Positions 1 to 13,439 are shown, numbered from the stretch's first letter. The stretch is DNA of 64,000 nucleotides from Macrotis lagotis (GCF_037893015.1 NC_133665.1:106235937-106299936), one strand, 5' to 3'. Notes: generated by a model from the letters alone, not told the origin. Made by a program: numbers and translations.

Positions 1-137
1 TCTAGGACTCTGAGGTAGAATATGGAGAAAGAGATGGTACTGGGTCCTGATAACTCTTGGGTAAACAACTCCGGGAAATAATGGGACTACCCTGGAAAAG
101 AGGAAAGTTAAATTTGCCCAAGCCCACAAGGACTCAC

Positions 138-3100
138 TGGTTTGGGGCGGGTAGCCACTATCAGTCACCAGGATTGTGGTCCTGTACTGAACATCGGGTG
201 CAGATGAGTCATAGTCTAGTGTTTTGTTCACCTGCCCAGGAGAGAAGAGAATCTCAGGCACTGAATAGGTCAACAGCAGGTTTGATGCCACCCCAAATTC
301 AGGAAATACTTATATGTTCCAGGGGGGATTCTTCTGGTTGAAAAAGGCTGAGAGGGGTGGCTAGGTTGCGCAGTGGATAGAGCACCAACTCTGGAGTCAG
401 GAGTACCTGAGTTGAAATCTGGCCTCAGACACTTAATAATTACCTAGCTGTGTGGCCTTGGGCAAACCACTTAATCCCCATTGCCTTGCGGAAAAAAAAA
501 AAAAAAGGCTGAGAGTTTCTCACATAGCAACACTCAGGAGAAGCATCTATCCTCAAAGCCCCTCACTGTAGATCCTTTGCCCTTTGGCATTCCCTTAAAA
601 ATTGTCACCCCCATACTGAGGAAGGCAATATCAAATTATTAACACCTCTCATGGGACATTAAAGCTTACAAAGCACTTTACATGTCATAACTCATTTGAT
701 TCTCACAACTACTTATTGAAGTAGGTGCTATTATTATCCTCATTTTACAAATGAGGAAACAGAGGCTGAGAGAATTTAAATGACTTGAACTAGGAAAGGT
801 CTGAGGGAGGATGTGAACTCAGGTCTATTTGCATTCATATTTGTCTAACTGTGTCTCCGACCTGCTATCATATCTCCTAAGACCCAGACCAATGAAGGAT
901 TCTCTCTACTGAAATACTAATATTACTCACAGCACATAGAGAACAGAACTTTGAAAATAAATTTACAACAAACATTTATCTCTCTAAATTGTGTGATCTT
1001 AGTGAAATGGCTATCTGGGCTTCATTTTCCTCATTCATTCATTCCACAAAGTAATTAAGAACACCCTGCAAGGTTCTGGGGGAAGACACAGAGTTTAGAG
1101 AAGACCCAGTCTATCCTCTAAGGATCATACATCACAAATAACTCAACACCTAATAATGCAGAATAAGGACATTACAGAAATTTAGTGAGACAGATAATTT
1201 CTCTCTTTTTCTGTCCATGTACATAAAGATCAAATGAGATAATGGATATAGGAATGTTTAGGAAAATTTACCCACTCTCCCCCCTCCCTGCAAGTTGTAG
1301 GTCCCAGCCTTGATGGAAATCCTAGTCCTTGGACACAGTTCTCAGGTCCAGGCCTGTCTATTTTAGAAATGGATTCCCAGGGTTGGCATGGCTTTTGGTG
1401 GTGTCCAGAGAATCCCTGAGTCTGGCACCTGAAGAACTGGACCCTGCAGGTGGAAACTGTGATATGACTTGGTCTCATTGTGGTGCCAGAGCTGATAATG
1501 AAAGGTGCTGACACTGGAGTCTGGGTCAGAGCAGGTCAGAGTCATCAGGATGCTTCCCACAGGAATGGTCTCTGGAACTTGGGTGCTATTGGAAAGATGT
1601 GGAGAGTGGTGTTAAGAACCAAAATGAGAATTGTTCAGGGATAAGATTGCATTGATACATTGGAAAGCTTTGGATTGGTTGTGTGACCAGAGATAAATTG
1701 CTTCACCTCTCAGGTTCTTGGTGTTCTTATAATGAGGGGTGGAGAAGGATGAGTTAGATGGGATGATTGCAAAACCCCTTCCAACTCTAGCATTCTGTAT
1801 TTGTTTGGTAAGGATTTCAAAGGCTAAGGAAAAGGACCATCAGGAAACTTACAGGAACAAAACTCCCAACTCCATTCTACTCTAAAAGGCTCTAAACTCC
1901 AATCCTGGGCAGGAGTCCCTTTTAAGGGGTCATAAAGCAAACACCTTGAAGAATGAGAGACCTCTGCTCTGAGCCTATCTGATTCTCTGCCTATTATTGA
2001 AGATACCAGCTCTTCCTCTCAGAGGACAACATTCAGACAACATTCCTGCATGTTTCCTTTTAATCCTTTTTTCTTCATTTCACAATTTACACAATTTTCC
2101 TGATCTCATCCATTTCCTCAAGGGCTTTTCTGTTCTCTCGGCAAACTTGACTCTGCTTCAGAGATTTTTCTCTTTCTCACTTCTAATCACTTTCCTACTA
2201 TGCTCTCCCAATTCCCTTTCCTATCAATAAATTAATCAAAAAGCCTACTATGTGTACTAGCACCCATCTCCCTCTTTCCCTTCTCTTCCCTGGCTAATGA
2301 TTAGATAGATAGATATATAGATAGATAGATAGACAGATAGATACATAGATACATAGATGGATGGATAGATATAGACAGACAGACAGACAATAAATATAAA
2401 TGCTAGAAAACACAGTATTTATATTGGAAAGAATATACAAATTCAGAAATCCATACAAGGAAAAGTCATTGGAAATACAAATAAAAAAAATCTGTCATTT
2501 CTAGCCTTGAAGACTAAAATATTCTATCTAAAATTCTCCCAGGTCTAACCTGTCCTGGCCATCCATATTACTCCTAGACTAGGAATGATGACTCTGGATT
2601 CCATGGACTGAGTTCCTTGGTTTATTCTATAATCATAAGCTTGAGAGCCATCTCTACTGGTCCTGTTTCAAATTTGGCCCTTGGACCTAAACAGCTCTAA
2701 AGGAGAAAATGAGGTTGGTGCTTTTGCACAAGCCCTCTCTCACTTAAATCCAATTCGCTTGCAAGTCATGGCATCACTTCCCTGATGTCATGGTCCTTTG
2801 AGAAAAAGAACAAAAACACAAACAAACCCAGGCTCACTTTCAGTCAGGAAGTTGTTTGAAGGTTGTATGGATCTTAATTAACAGAAGTAAAATTTGAACA
2901 TAGGCTTCCTGACTCCAAATGCAACATGTTTTCTATTAAACCACAGTGTTTCTTTGACTTTCCTACATTAAAAGATTAAATAAATACCAAAAGGGGCATT
3001 AGAATGATTTCTATTCATCATAAAAGCAGAATGCCACACAACAAACAAATAGGCTACCCCTCTGCCAGACTTACAAAATGCACTCATTCTTTTCATGCTG

Positions 3101-6100
3101 GTCTCTCAAGAGAGGGAGCAGCAACTAACTCTGCTTCACAGATTTTTCTGAATTCTCAGTCTCATGCTGTCTTGGGGACCAGGCTAAGTGGGCTCTGGGC
3201 AGTGGGGGTTTCATGAGAGAGGGTCCATCCAGAAAGACAAGAGTGTGACTACTGACAACTTACACTAGCAAAGCAGGGGTACAGCGAGGGGCCCAGGTAT
3301 TGGTAGACCGAACATTGATGGTGACACTGATCTGGTCACTAATAGAGGGCTGAAATGGGTCATACGCTTTCACTTGTAACTTGGTCACTGCAGCCCCAGG
3401 GTTCCGCTCCAGATCCAAAGGAGTTGTGATCTGTATCAATCCATGCACTGTACAAGCAGGTGGGTAAGAGTGAATCTCTGATGCAGCCCACAGTACCCAT
3501 CCCCAACCCATCTCCCCTGCCCCATCCCCAAACTTCCCCACACTCACAAAAGCTCACCAGAACTGATGGAGTACAAGCTGCAAGGAATAGGCTCTGTGAT
3601 CTCATACCGAACCCGGCTGCCATTGGCCTGGACTTGGCCAACCATTCCACCAGCCACTAGGTCTTCAGAGATATTGAAGGTCTGGAATTGAATACTACAG
3701 GCCCCACAAATCTTAGAACTTTCCCATTTCTAGACCTTTTCCCTAGCATTATCCTCCCTCCATCTGAGCAAAGGAATCAGATGAGGAAGAGAGAGGTGGC
3801 TATGATTGAGAAGTCCCTTGAGCCCCAGCCTAGAACTGAACACTTTATACATTCAGAATCACAGATCCCAAAATCTCAGAGTCTGAAGGAACTGCAGAGG
3901 TCCCCTCTACAACATTCAATTCAATACCCACTGAGAGATAGCAGTATAGTGGATAGAGTAATAAGTGCTTTTGAATTCATTCATTCATATGTACCTAAAT
4001 ATTAATCAAGGAGAACGAGAAGTGTATAAAGGGGAGTCCAGGTAGAATGCTATGAGAAATTGGAGAAGGGAGAAGTCACTTTTACCCGGAGCTTCAAAGA
4101 AACTTCCTGAGGTAGTCTGAATGGAAGTTTAAAAGTTTGAAAAGAAGAGACAGATTTAACATAGGGAATTGGGGGGAAGGGGATTTATTCTAAGCATTCT
4201 GGGACAATATAAGCAAAGATACTTATTTATATAACTTACAATATTCAATATATGACTTATCTTACTTTACAGTATGGATGAAATTATGCAAGTATTATGA
4301 TTCCCATTGAACAGAGCAGGAGACAGAGGTTTGGAGAAATAGAGACTTACCTTCCTGGGTTTCAGTTTTCTCATCTGTAAAATGGGGGTGTTGGAAGAGA
4401 TGACCCTTAAAGTTCCTCTCATCTCTAAACCTGGGAATCTGTGTGAACCTGTAACTGATCCCCAAGGTCACACAAACCAGCCCTTCTTGCCTTACCTCTC
4501 TGTACTACCTTAGAGAGAGGAGAGAGTAAGGATGGAGGACCCAGAGTGGTCCAAATTGGACTGGAAGAAAAAGAATAGGAGGAGAGAGGTCTAGACCAAT
4601 AAGTTGGAGTTAGATTAAATGGATTGGAATGTCAGGATCATGACATGCTTTATCCAGCAAGCAAGAGATTTCCCAGGCAGCAGTAGGAAAGATGTATCAC
4701 AGAGGGGATAGACTGGAAACCAAGAGACACTTTTCCCAGATTCCCCTAAAGATCTCACTATCATCTGGGTCATTCAACTTTTGGATGGTTCTAATTGTTA
4801 AATTTAGAGTTACATGAAATTCAGTAAATATTATTGGAACGAAATGGAATATCAGACTCTTTTTTCTTAACAAGACCATTAAATATACTATATATATATT
4901 TAGCTGTATATTATGTACAAAACCTTCTTCCTGCCTCTTTGGAACTTTGGTAGAAGAAATCATAAGATTATAGCATAAACCTTGACTGAACTTCCAAGGT
5001 TATTTATGTTATTTATGGATGGGCCTAGGAAGGTTAAAAGGTAACATGGGGAACAAGTTTCAAGAGGAGGATTTATTCCATTGTACCATATTGTTTCCCT
5101 CACTCCCATGCCTTCAAAACCCCAGACTAGACTAGGGCCTTCTAAGAGAAAATATGAATAAGGACAGTCTCAAGGCAGGATACCAAAGAGGGACCGTTCC
5201 TGAAGTTGAAGCTGGGGCTACATTCCTCTGTCTTATACAGGATACGGATTCAGCCCTAGACCCGAGAATAGGATTCCCTACCCGAAGGAGATTTTATTGG
5301 AAGGATTGGGTAGAACCTCCACTGTCAGGATGCCCTGGCAGCTGTTGCCTTGTCCATCAGTCACCAGTATCTTCAGTTGGAAGTGCTATGGGTGAGACCC
5401 AGGAGAAAACCAAAATGAAGAGTGAAGAGCTGAGGCCCTTTTATCCTAAATCAAAACCCTTCCATAAAAACTTCATTTGTTCATTCATTCACTCATTTAT
5501 TCACTCATTCAATAAAACTCTGCAGGCCTGGGGAATATACAAAGATAAAACTTGGTTTCTGTACTTCTAGAGTTTAGACTGTTAATAAGGTTTATTGAAC
5601 TGACAAATTCCTCTCTTGAAATTCAACTACCCTAGATAGGGTTGACCCATTAAGCTGTTGGTTATTCATTCTAAAGAAGTGGGAGATGGGAGGGGAAGAG
5701 AAATAGGAATCCTAGGTTTAAAGGTTGGTTCATTTCTTTATTACCTGTGGGAATGATCTCTGAATCTCCTCAGTAAAATAAGATTAATGTTACTGGTCCT
5801 ACCCATCTCATATTAGACAATATTATAAGTTGCAAAGTGCTACAGAAATGTTGGCTTACTAGTGTTTCACCTTAGTGTGCATTGGTTTAGTCATAGGATT
5901 ATAGATTTAGAACTAGGAGGGAACTAAGAAACCTTTGAGTACAACTCTCTCACAATTAGAGATGGGGAAACTGAGGCACAGAGGCACTAAGTGACTTGCC
6001 TAGGGTCCCACATAAGTATTCAAGGTGGGATTCTTTCACTTATTCTAACTGCTAGGCCATGCTTGCCTGCCTATTAATTAGCTGTTTTTCCATATAGTGG

Positions 6101-9100
6101 TTAAACATTCAGACCTTGGGGAAATTTGAATTTTAATGAGGGGAGGAGTGAGAAGAATATCCTTTGAAATCTGAGGGTGTTGACTTTTCCCCTTTTCCAA
6201 TATAAGTACCTCCACATTATCATACTCTTCTGTTCCAATTACTGTCACTCTGGTCCTTGTTACCACCAGACTGGATTATCACTTGCATCTTTACAAGTTT
6301 TTTTGCTTATATGCTCTCCTCACTCCACCCTACTCTGCCTCCCATACTAATAAACCAATCTTTATTCCACTCCCAAGAATCATCTTCCTTATGAATAGAA
6401 CTGATCAGTTCAGGCTTCTGCTCAATAATCTTCACTGGCTCCCCACTGCCTCCAAAACTCCAAGGCCTTTCACAGTCCAAACTCAACTCAAATCCTATCT
6501 CCTTCTGGAAGCTCTCCCTAATCCTCATGGTTGGGAATCACTTTCTTCCTGGGACCTCCCATTAATTACTATTGTGCCTCCCTGATGCTCTCTTCATATA
6601 GGAATCTTCTCTGTGCTTGCATACATCATTGCTCTATTAGATGGGGAGTTCATGAGGGTGAGGGATATATATATCTCTCAACCGCCCTTCTTCCCCGGGG
6701 CTCAACATAGTATTCTCATAATATTTTCCGTGGATCACCCTCTAAGGTGATTTTGCTTCTAAGCAGTAAACAGGTACTGGACATACACATTGACTCTCCC
6801 ATTAGAGTACAAGGCCCTCCTTCTGGAGAGCAAGGACAGTTTTTGTATTTTTGCCTTTCTATCCCAGCTTTCTGCAAAGAGCCAGTTATATTAGTAAGTG
6901 CTCAATAAATCCTTCTTGGTTGATTGGTTGTATACAAGAGATGCTTAATACAAATTGGCTGAATTAATGAACAGATCATTTGGGCAGTAGGCAGAGCTAC
7001 TGCCTTTTCTCTATTCATCTTACCCACTACTCCCTCTCTTTTTCAGTCTAAAAGTTTTCTCAGCCTTCACCCTACACTTTCCACTATTCCTAACACTTTC
7101 CAGGGCTTCCATAAAGCTACTTCAGTTGTTCATTTCTTTCCACCCTTCCACTGCCCCCCCCCCCCAGGTAGATGACTCTCACCTTGTAGGCACTTCCAAT
7201 GAGGCCCTCCCTGGGGGTTAGCACCTGTCCCAGCTCATTGATAGAGAAGGGTTTGGTGTCCTGAGGATTTGTGATTGCCATCTGCAAGGGAGAGAGGCTG
7301 GAGTGGGCAACCAAGGACCCAGATTGGGTCTCTTCTCTTCTAAGCCCTCCACAAACCAATTTCACTGTGATAAGGGAAAGAGGGCCAGGTTGGAATCAGA
7401 GGATCTAAAGCTGAATCTGAAACTTTATTAGCCAGGTGACCTGTAGTACCTTACTGAACTTCAATATCTTCATCTGTAAATTGAGGAAATCCTATAGCTA
7501 CCTAGCTACCTGTCTCTTCTGCTATTTCCCTTTATATAGCCTCTCACTATTCTAGAGCATGTCTCATGCCTTATTATTTCCTAATATTTAATATTCTATA
7601 TTATTCTAATATTCTATAACTAATCGATAACTAACATATTATATATTTTATATATGATATATATATGACATAATATGTTAACATAATGTATATAATATAA
7701 TATATAGCATATACTATAACAATTATATAATTTATATTTTATTTTATATAACATAATTTATCTATGGTATTATATAATATTATTTGCTGTTGCTTAATCA
7801 TTTCAGTTATGTCTGACTCTTTGTGATCCCATTTAGGGTTTTCTTGGCAGAGATACTAGAGTGGTTTATTATTTTCTTCCCCAGTTCATTTGACGGATAA
7901 AGAATCTGAGGCAAACAGGGTTTGTGATTGCCCAAGGTTCCATGCTAGTAAGTCTGAGGCCAGATTTGAACTGATGCCAGGTCTGATTCCCAGGCCTGGC
8001 ATTCTGTTCACTGTGCCACCTAGCTGCCATAATATTTTATATATTAACAATAATAAAAGTAGCTAAGCTCTAGATAGAGCTTTGCCAAATACTTTGCTTT
8101 TATTATCTCACTAGAGCTTCATAACCTGGTAAAGCAGCTGTTACTAGTATTCCTATTTTACATATAAGGAAACGAAACTCAGAGAGACTAGATGATTTGT
8201 TCAGTGTCTGAGGCTGGATTTGAACTCAGGTTTTCTGCCTCCAAGCCAAGCATTCTCTCCATCAGGCTAGACCATATCAATGGTCCATTCTTCTGCCTAG
8301 AATATTCTATAATTCTCTGCCTGGGGGTTAAAGAAGGATAATCCCTGCCCATTCCTTTTCCCCTTGGTCCCCAAGCTCTAGGCTCCCACACCCTGGCCCC
8401 CAGGCTCACCTTGATACCAGTCAGACCTCTACGGAGCAGCACCACATAGATCAAGGACTGGGGTTCCACAGTCTCCAGAACCTGTACCTTGTCCCCAACT
8501 GCCCCAGGCAAGAAAATAACAGTATTTAAAGGATAGAAAGGACCTTAGAAATGATCTAGACTAATTTCCTCATTTTGCAGATGACACTCAGAAAGATTAC
8601 AAGAGTAGTGGATTCAAACCCAGATCCCCTGCTTTCTTTCATTCTAGCCCACTGCCTCTTTGCTCTAGGTCGCTGTTGGAGAAGACTCTTCCTCTCACTT
8701 CCATCCTCCCAGGTGCCAGAAAAAGGATTATATAAAAGGCATAGGAGGAGTTAGCACTTGCACCCTTCCCTATGTGCTCTAGGTCATGGGCATGGTGCCA
8801 GAAGGTATAGAGTATGTCCACTTTGATCCAAATCACTGTGCCATGGACACTGGAGTCAGTTGAAGCAAAGCTCCCAAAAGCCACTGTATCTACCCCCTCC
8901 TTACCTGGACCATTAAAGTGGTTCAGACAGATGGGGTGACCATGGACCTCATGAACATCAACTGACAGGGGTAAATTCCAAGTGTCTTTTATACATGTAA
9001 GCTTCAGATTGAGTTGATAGTGGTTCACCTGCCGGGCATCCAGCCTGGCTGCACTGCTTAAGGTCACCTAGGGGAAGCATGCAGTGGTTTAGTAGATAGA

Positions 9101-10339
9101 TAGCTAAACCCAAAGTCAGGAAGTACAAATCTCACTTCGGATACTTAGTAGCTTTGTGATCCTGGACTGCCTCAGTATTCTCATTTATATAATGTGGATA
9201 ATTATAAATGCCTATCTCCCAGGGGCAGCTAGATGGCTCAGTAGAGAGTAGATAAGGTATAGGACCTGGAGTCAGGAAGACTCATCTTCCTAAGTTCAAA
9301 TGCAGCCTCAGACATTTACTCACTGTTTAACCAATCCTAATTGCCTTAGTTTCTTCATCTGTCAAATGAGCTGGAAAAGGAAATTACAAAACCATTCTAG
9401 TATCTCTGCAAAGAAAACCTCAAATGGGGTCACAAATAGTCAGACACCACTAAAAAAATCCCAAACATCTCCCATGGTTATTGTGAAGATAAAATGAAAT
9501 AATATGTTTAAATTGTTTTACAAAAGCTCATTTTAATACTGTCACTAGAGTGTGGCTGTAACTCAGAGAGCACTGCAATTGGACTCAGTCTCCAGTATTT
9601 ACTAGCTATGTAAATTCAAAAATGAACAACTAAATTTAGCACCTAATTAACAGGAAGAGTTAGTTTAAATAGGAAACTTCAAGATATACCTTGCTATTAA
9701 CAAACTTGTTAATTATTAGCGTAAAGAATTCTTTTCTCTCCTTAATTTTGACCAAGAAGCAGTAGTGCAGTGATTTGTGTTTTTGTAACATCGTAATTGA
9801 TGATTTGGGATGTATTTTAATATTAAAACAAACATGATGAGGTTTTAAAAACCAGAATATGGCATGATTTCTTCCTAACCCTTCTGTAGTCTTTTTCATC
9901 TCATGTCCTGGAAATTCCATTGCTCTTCTCTCCCTCTCTTTCTCCCTCTGCTCCTCTGGCCCTCACTCAGGGTTCTGAAGGCTGTCTTGTCCAACCTTCT
10001 TCAATCCTTCCCATATAAGGATTCTTGGATGAGTGGTATGGTGGGAGGGATAGATTCTGAATCAAATGGCTGCAAAAACAGAAGACAACCTTTTTTTTTT
10101 TAAATTAGAAATATCCTGCCCAGATCATGTCCTTCATCCATTTTCAAACCTCAATCTATTCCTAGGAAATCAGATCCCAGCAGGAGCAGGTAGGGGCAAC
10201 TACTCAGGATTTTGGAAGTAGACCAAAGAAATTTGAAGTGGCTACACCCCTTGGATCCCAGTCCTAAGGGTGTCCTCTAAGAGTCAGTGGTTAGGGGAAC
10301 AGGTAGAAGCTGGCATGTATGATCTCTTTAGACCCTTTA

Positions 10340-10396
<57 letters not shown>

Positions 10397-11219
10397 GAAG
10401 AAGGTTGGACTAGACCAATTTTCTTGTTTGTCAGCCATTTTTCTGTTGTGTCTGACTCTTCATGACTTCTTTATTGGCAAAGATTTTGGAATGGTCAGCC
10501 CTTAGACTATGACCAGGGTAGATTTATACTAGAAATGCAAGACTGGCTCAATATTAAGAAAACTATAAGCATAATTGATTGTATCAGTAATAAAAACAAC
10601 AAAAATCACTTTATTTCAATGGATGCAGGAAAAGCTTTTGACAAAATATAGCCCATTCCTATTTTTTTTAAAAAAAAAAACCCACTAGAAAGCACAGGAA
10701 TGATTGGAGCTTTTTTTTTAGTTTTTTAGGTTTTTGCTAGGCAATGGGGTTAAGTGGCTTGTCCAAGGCCACACAGCTAGGTAATTATTAAGTGTCTGAG
10801 GCTAAATCTGAACTCAGGTACTCCTGACTTCAGAGGCGGTGCTCTATCCACTGCGCCACCTAGCCACCCCCTGGAGCTTTTCTTAAAATGATATTATTGT
10901 TTAATCATGTCCAACTCTTCCTGATCCCATTTGGAGTTTTCTTGGCAAAGTTACTGGAATGATTTACTATTTCTTTCTCTAGCTCATTTGATAGAGGAGG
11001 AAACAAATGAGGTTAAGTAACTAATCCAAAGTCACATATCTACTAAGTTTCTGTAGCCAGATTTGAACTCAGGAAGATGAGTATTCTTGACCCCAGGCCT
11101 CCACTGTGCCACTTAGCTACCAATCTAAATGAATTTTTTAAAGGTCCCTTTTATCTCTTAGTTCTAGGAATCCTGAAAATGTCCAGAGGTCTCAGATTTC
11201 ATCATCAACTTGCTCTGGG

Positions 11220-11284
<65 letters not shown>

Positions 11285-13383
11285 GACTATGTCTGATTCA
11301 TAGCATCAAGAAATTTAGACCAGGAAGGACCTGCAAGCATTGCCTAGAGTAGGCCCCCATGAATATTTATTGAATTCAGCTAGAGCTCATCTAATCCAAT
11401 TCTCTGCTTTCACACAGATGGGAAATAAATCAAAATCTCCAAAGTCCTTTCCAGGTTCTAAGATATTTATCTCCCCTACTCCAAACAGAATCAAGTATCC
11501 TTAAGTAATAGTTGATAGAATGCTTGTTGGACACCAGCTCGGGTTCTCTTAGATTTCCTTAAGAACCCTAACCCTCGCCCCTCTTACCTTTGCCAGATAT
11601 TGGGTGTAATATCCAGATAAGCTGGGTTGGTTAAAGAAGGAGCTGGGGGGAATCACGCTGCTGAGCTCCAGGGTGGGTGGGCAGGAGCAGTTGAAAGAGA
11701 ATGTGTGGATGACCGAGCCAGGTTCCTGTGTCTCAGGGAGACTCACAGTCCAGGGTAGCCTCTGCAAGCCTGTACCCAAACCACAGCTCAGTGCTCTGGA
11801 TTCCTTGTGCCCTTTGTGCCCCAAGGGCAGCCTAGAACCATCTTAGGAACCCAGGCAGTTGAACTGGAGTCAAGAGGACCTGGGGGCAAATCCTGGCTTG
11901 GCCACTTATTACCTGTGAAACCTTGAGAAAAATCACTTATTACCTCTGAGCCTCAGTTTTTCATATCTGAGAGTTAAGAGTAGATAACCTCTAATCCCCA
12001 TTCCAATTTTACATCCCCTGATTCTCTCACCTGCATCTCAGATCATAATAAAAGCAGTTTATTCCTGGCCCTAATGCAAAGGAACTGATTGACATTGAAT
12101 AGATCATGTGATTTTCAAAGTTTTGGTTTTCTTTGTAGGAGAATAGAGTCAAAGAGACTTCAGTGATTGGCTTTCCCAAACTCTTCATTTTAAAGTTTGG
12201 GAAACTAAGTCCCAGAAGGGGGGAAAAGTGATAAATGTAATAGCAAGAATTTATATAGCAATTTAAGGTTATAAATAATAATAGCTGACATCTCTTTTGT
12301 AAGATTTTATGCTCCACATTTTCCTACCTGACTTTCTTCCCTCCCCCCTTTCCCAAGACAAACATTAACTTATTTAATCCTTATAGATACCTTGGGAAGT
12401 AGATCCTATATATTATCATTCCCATTTTATAGATGAAGAAATTAAGAGATTAAGTTACTTCCCCTGAGTCACACAGCCAGTGAGTGTCCAAGGCTGGATT
12501 TAAACTCAGGTCTTTGTGACTCCCAAGTTCAGTTACTCTATCTAGCTGCCTCCAAGTACTATACATATATTATCTCATTTGATCTTCACACCAACCCTGT
12601 GAGATATAGAGTCTGATACATAGTAAACACTTAATTCTTATTGACTGAGATATATACTTCTATCCCCATTTTATAGATGAGAAAACTGAGTCAAAGAGAG
12701 ATGAAGTGACTTGACTAGGATCACACAAACTAAGCAGGATTCCAGCTTAGGTTTTTCTGATCACAAATCCAGCACAATCCTCTGAGTCACCAAGTTGCCA
12801 GATTTATATTTTTAACAAAAAAGTTAATTGATCTGACCACAGTTATTTATACCTGTAGGAAGCCATAAAACACATATTCAAACCCAGCTCTCCTAGGTCC
12901 AAATACAGAACTCTTCTCAGTACTTCATATAATTCCAGAGTGGGGAGTGGAAGGTGGAAATCTCTGTTGAGTAATAGGGGACCTTTGGAAAAATTTAGAA
13001 GGTAAGACTAAAGGTAATTACATTGGGGAGGTCTGGAGGTTCAAGGGGACCCAGAGTTTGATGCTAAAGATCAGCCTGGGCTTCATTCTCTTTGCCCCCT
13101 GGACTCATTCCCGCCCTAGGAGCCTCCCCAAGAGGATAACTTACCTCTCAGATCCTGGGTTGTTATTGAAAGAAGGTCACCATATAAACTATCACAATCC
13201 CCTAATTTGAGTAAACTGGAGGCACCTTAAGAAAAAAGGACAGGTTCTGACTGGGGTTGGAAAGGAATGGAAGATGATCATACCTCAGGACCATTCCTTT
13301 ACCTTTATTCTTCCCACCCCCAACTACTGCATACCCCAAATTTCCAGGGCACAAATGAGCCCTGCCACGTAGAGCCACTTCAT
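138..13383 (-). CDS. CDHR4: Cadherin-related family member 4, 5' part of gene (10 exons; 3' end beyond left edge)
   Basis: This is a single-pass cadherin-like surface protein. Exons in transcript order: 13335-13383, 11588-11769, 8905-9067, 8410-8498, 7183-7281, 5282-5385, 3558-3694, 3264-3447, 1429-1585, 138-231. All have GT/AG borders and the phases chain without a stop, giving about 419 residues. Exon 1 starts MKWLYVAGLICALEIWG, a short hydrophobic signal peptide. Exon 2 encodes a Cys-containing N-terminal part (SFNCSCPPTLELSSVIPP). Later exons carry cadherin-repeat signatures: FQLKILVTDGQG, FNISEDLVAGG, LTCSDPDSS, VNKTLDYD and ILVTDSGYPP. Order and spacing agree with the human protein as I remember it. 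The transmembrane and cytoplasmic parts must lie left of base 138. Two acceptors needed phase to decide: exon 2 starts at 11769 (not 11761) and exon 7 at 3694 (not 3681). The gene is divergent from INKA1. The ligand is not inferable. Confidence 0.9.
355..501 (+). mobile_element. Marsupial tRNA-derived SINE with intact target-site duplication
   Basis: It begins ggggtggctagg, contains the family core (cagtggatagagcacc, ctagctgtgtggccttggg) and ends in an A-run. A 14-bp direct repeat, aaaaaggctgagag, flanks it at 341-354 and 502-515. The duplication is perfect, so the insertion is fairly young. Confidence 0.92.
655..835 (-). mobile_element. MIR-type SINE fragment
   Basis: It reads as the complement of a MIR: a core like cattttacaaatgaggaaac followed by a degenerate gaactcagg end. 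It lies in a CDHR4 intron. The rest of the 232-1428 intron shows nothing else I recognise. Confidence 0.7.
1586..3263 (-). other. CDHR4 intron between exons 8 and 9
   Basis: Unique-looking sequence with a GATA-type microsatellite at 2302-2388. I see no further exon and no clear transposon. Confidence 0.6.
2302..2388. repeat. Imperfect (GATA/GACA)n microsatellite
   Basis: Tandem gata units, interrupted by tata and ending in gaca units. Likely length-variable. Confidence 0.95.
3695..5281 (-). other. CDHR4 intron between exons 6 and 7
   Basis: Mostly unrecognised old sequence with a weak MIR-like stretch near 4330-4440 (tttctcatctgtaaaatggg). No exon candidate keeps the reading frame here. Confidence 0.5.
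5900..6050 (-). mobile_element. MIR fragment
   Basis: Complement of a MIR core: gggaaactgaggcacagagg, then a tgacttgcctagggtcccaca segment. Located in a CDHR4 intron. Confidence 0.75.
6270..6935 (+). mobile_element. L2-type LINE 3' end, interrupted
   Basis: Contains the L2-like ctccttctggaagctctccct segment and ends with the characteristic agtaagtgctcaataaat tail near 6893-6911. It is decayed and in the CDHR4 intron between exons 5 and 6. Confidence 0.75.
7600..7780. repeat. AT-rich low-complexity tract
   Basis: Irregular tata/taat runs with almost no G or C. No coding or regulatory signal can be read from it. Confidence 0.85.
7778..8032 (-). mobile_element. Full-length-type marsupial SINE (long variant), antisense
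   Basis: Starts with the reverse complement of the SINE tail (cagttatgtctgactctttg, gatcccatttagggttttct) and ends at the tRNA-like head (actgtgccacctagctgcc). It lies in the CDHR4 intron between exons 4 and 5. Confidence 0.88.
9222..9475 (+). mobile_element. Full-length-type marsupial SINE (long variant)
   Basis: Head gggcagctagatggctcag, middle tttcttcatctgtcaaatgag, tail aatggggtcacaaatagtca. It lies in the CDHR4 intron between exons 2 and 3, in the opposite sense to the gene. Confidence 0.88.
10344..10393. repeat. (TA)n microsatellite
   Basis: Pure ta dinucleotides over about 50 bp, inside a CDHR4 intron. Confidence 0.97.
10505..10665 (+). mobile_element. L1 ORF2 reverse-transcriptase fragment
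   Basis: Nucleotides matching the L1 reverse-transcriptase region: a tttcaatggatgcaggaaaa stretch followed by gcttttgacaaaatata. The same motif occurs antisense near 18,440-18,475. Short, interrupted and dead. Confidence 0.8.
10715..10871 (-). mobile_element. Marsupial SINE (short variant), antisense
   Basis: Runs from tttgctaggcaatggggtta to tctatccactgcgccaccta. A 10-bp repeat, tggagctttt, flanks it at 10705-10714 and 10872-10881, so the target-site duplication is visible. Confidence 0.9.
10885..11125 (-). mobile_element. Marsupial SINE (long variant), antisense, diverged
   Basis: Same layout as the 7,778-8,032 copy but more decayed: catgtccaactcttcctgat, gatcccatttggagttttct, then ccactgtgccacttagctac. 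It lies immediately beside another SINE, which suggests an insertion hot spot. Confidence 0.82.
11222..11282. repeat. (TC)n microsatellite
   Basis: Thirty uninterrupted tc units. It produces a meaningless Ser-Leu open frame. Confidence 0.98.
12360..12800 (-). mobile_element. Two successive MIR-type fragments
   Basis: Two complements of the MIR core (cattttatagatgaagaaat near 12,423; cccattttatagatgagaaa near 12,665), each followed by a tgacttga / cacacagccagtgagtg-like end. They lie in CDHR4 intron 1. Confidence 0.72.
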
Positions 13384-13439
13384 ATTGAAGGCCAACAACT
13401 GAGAAGGTGACTAGCGCTCCCTCATCTGAAGCCTCTGTC

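Noticed and set aside
11077..11352. Ser-Leu repeat open frame
   Set aside because: It is a translation of the (TC)n microsatellite.
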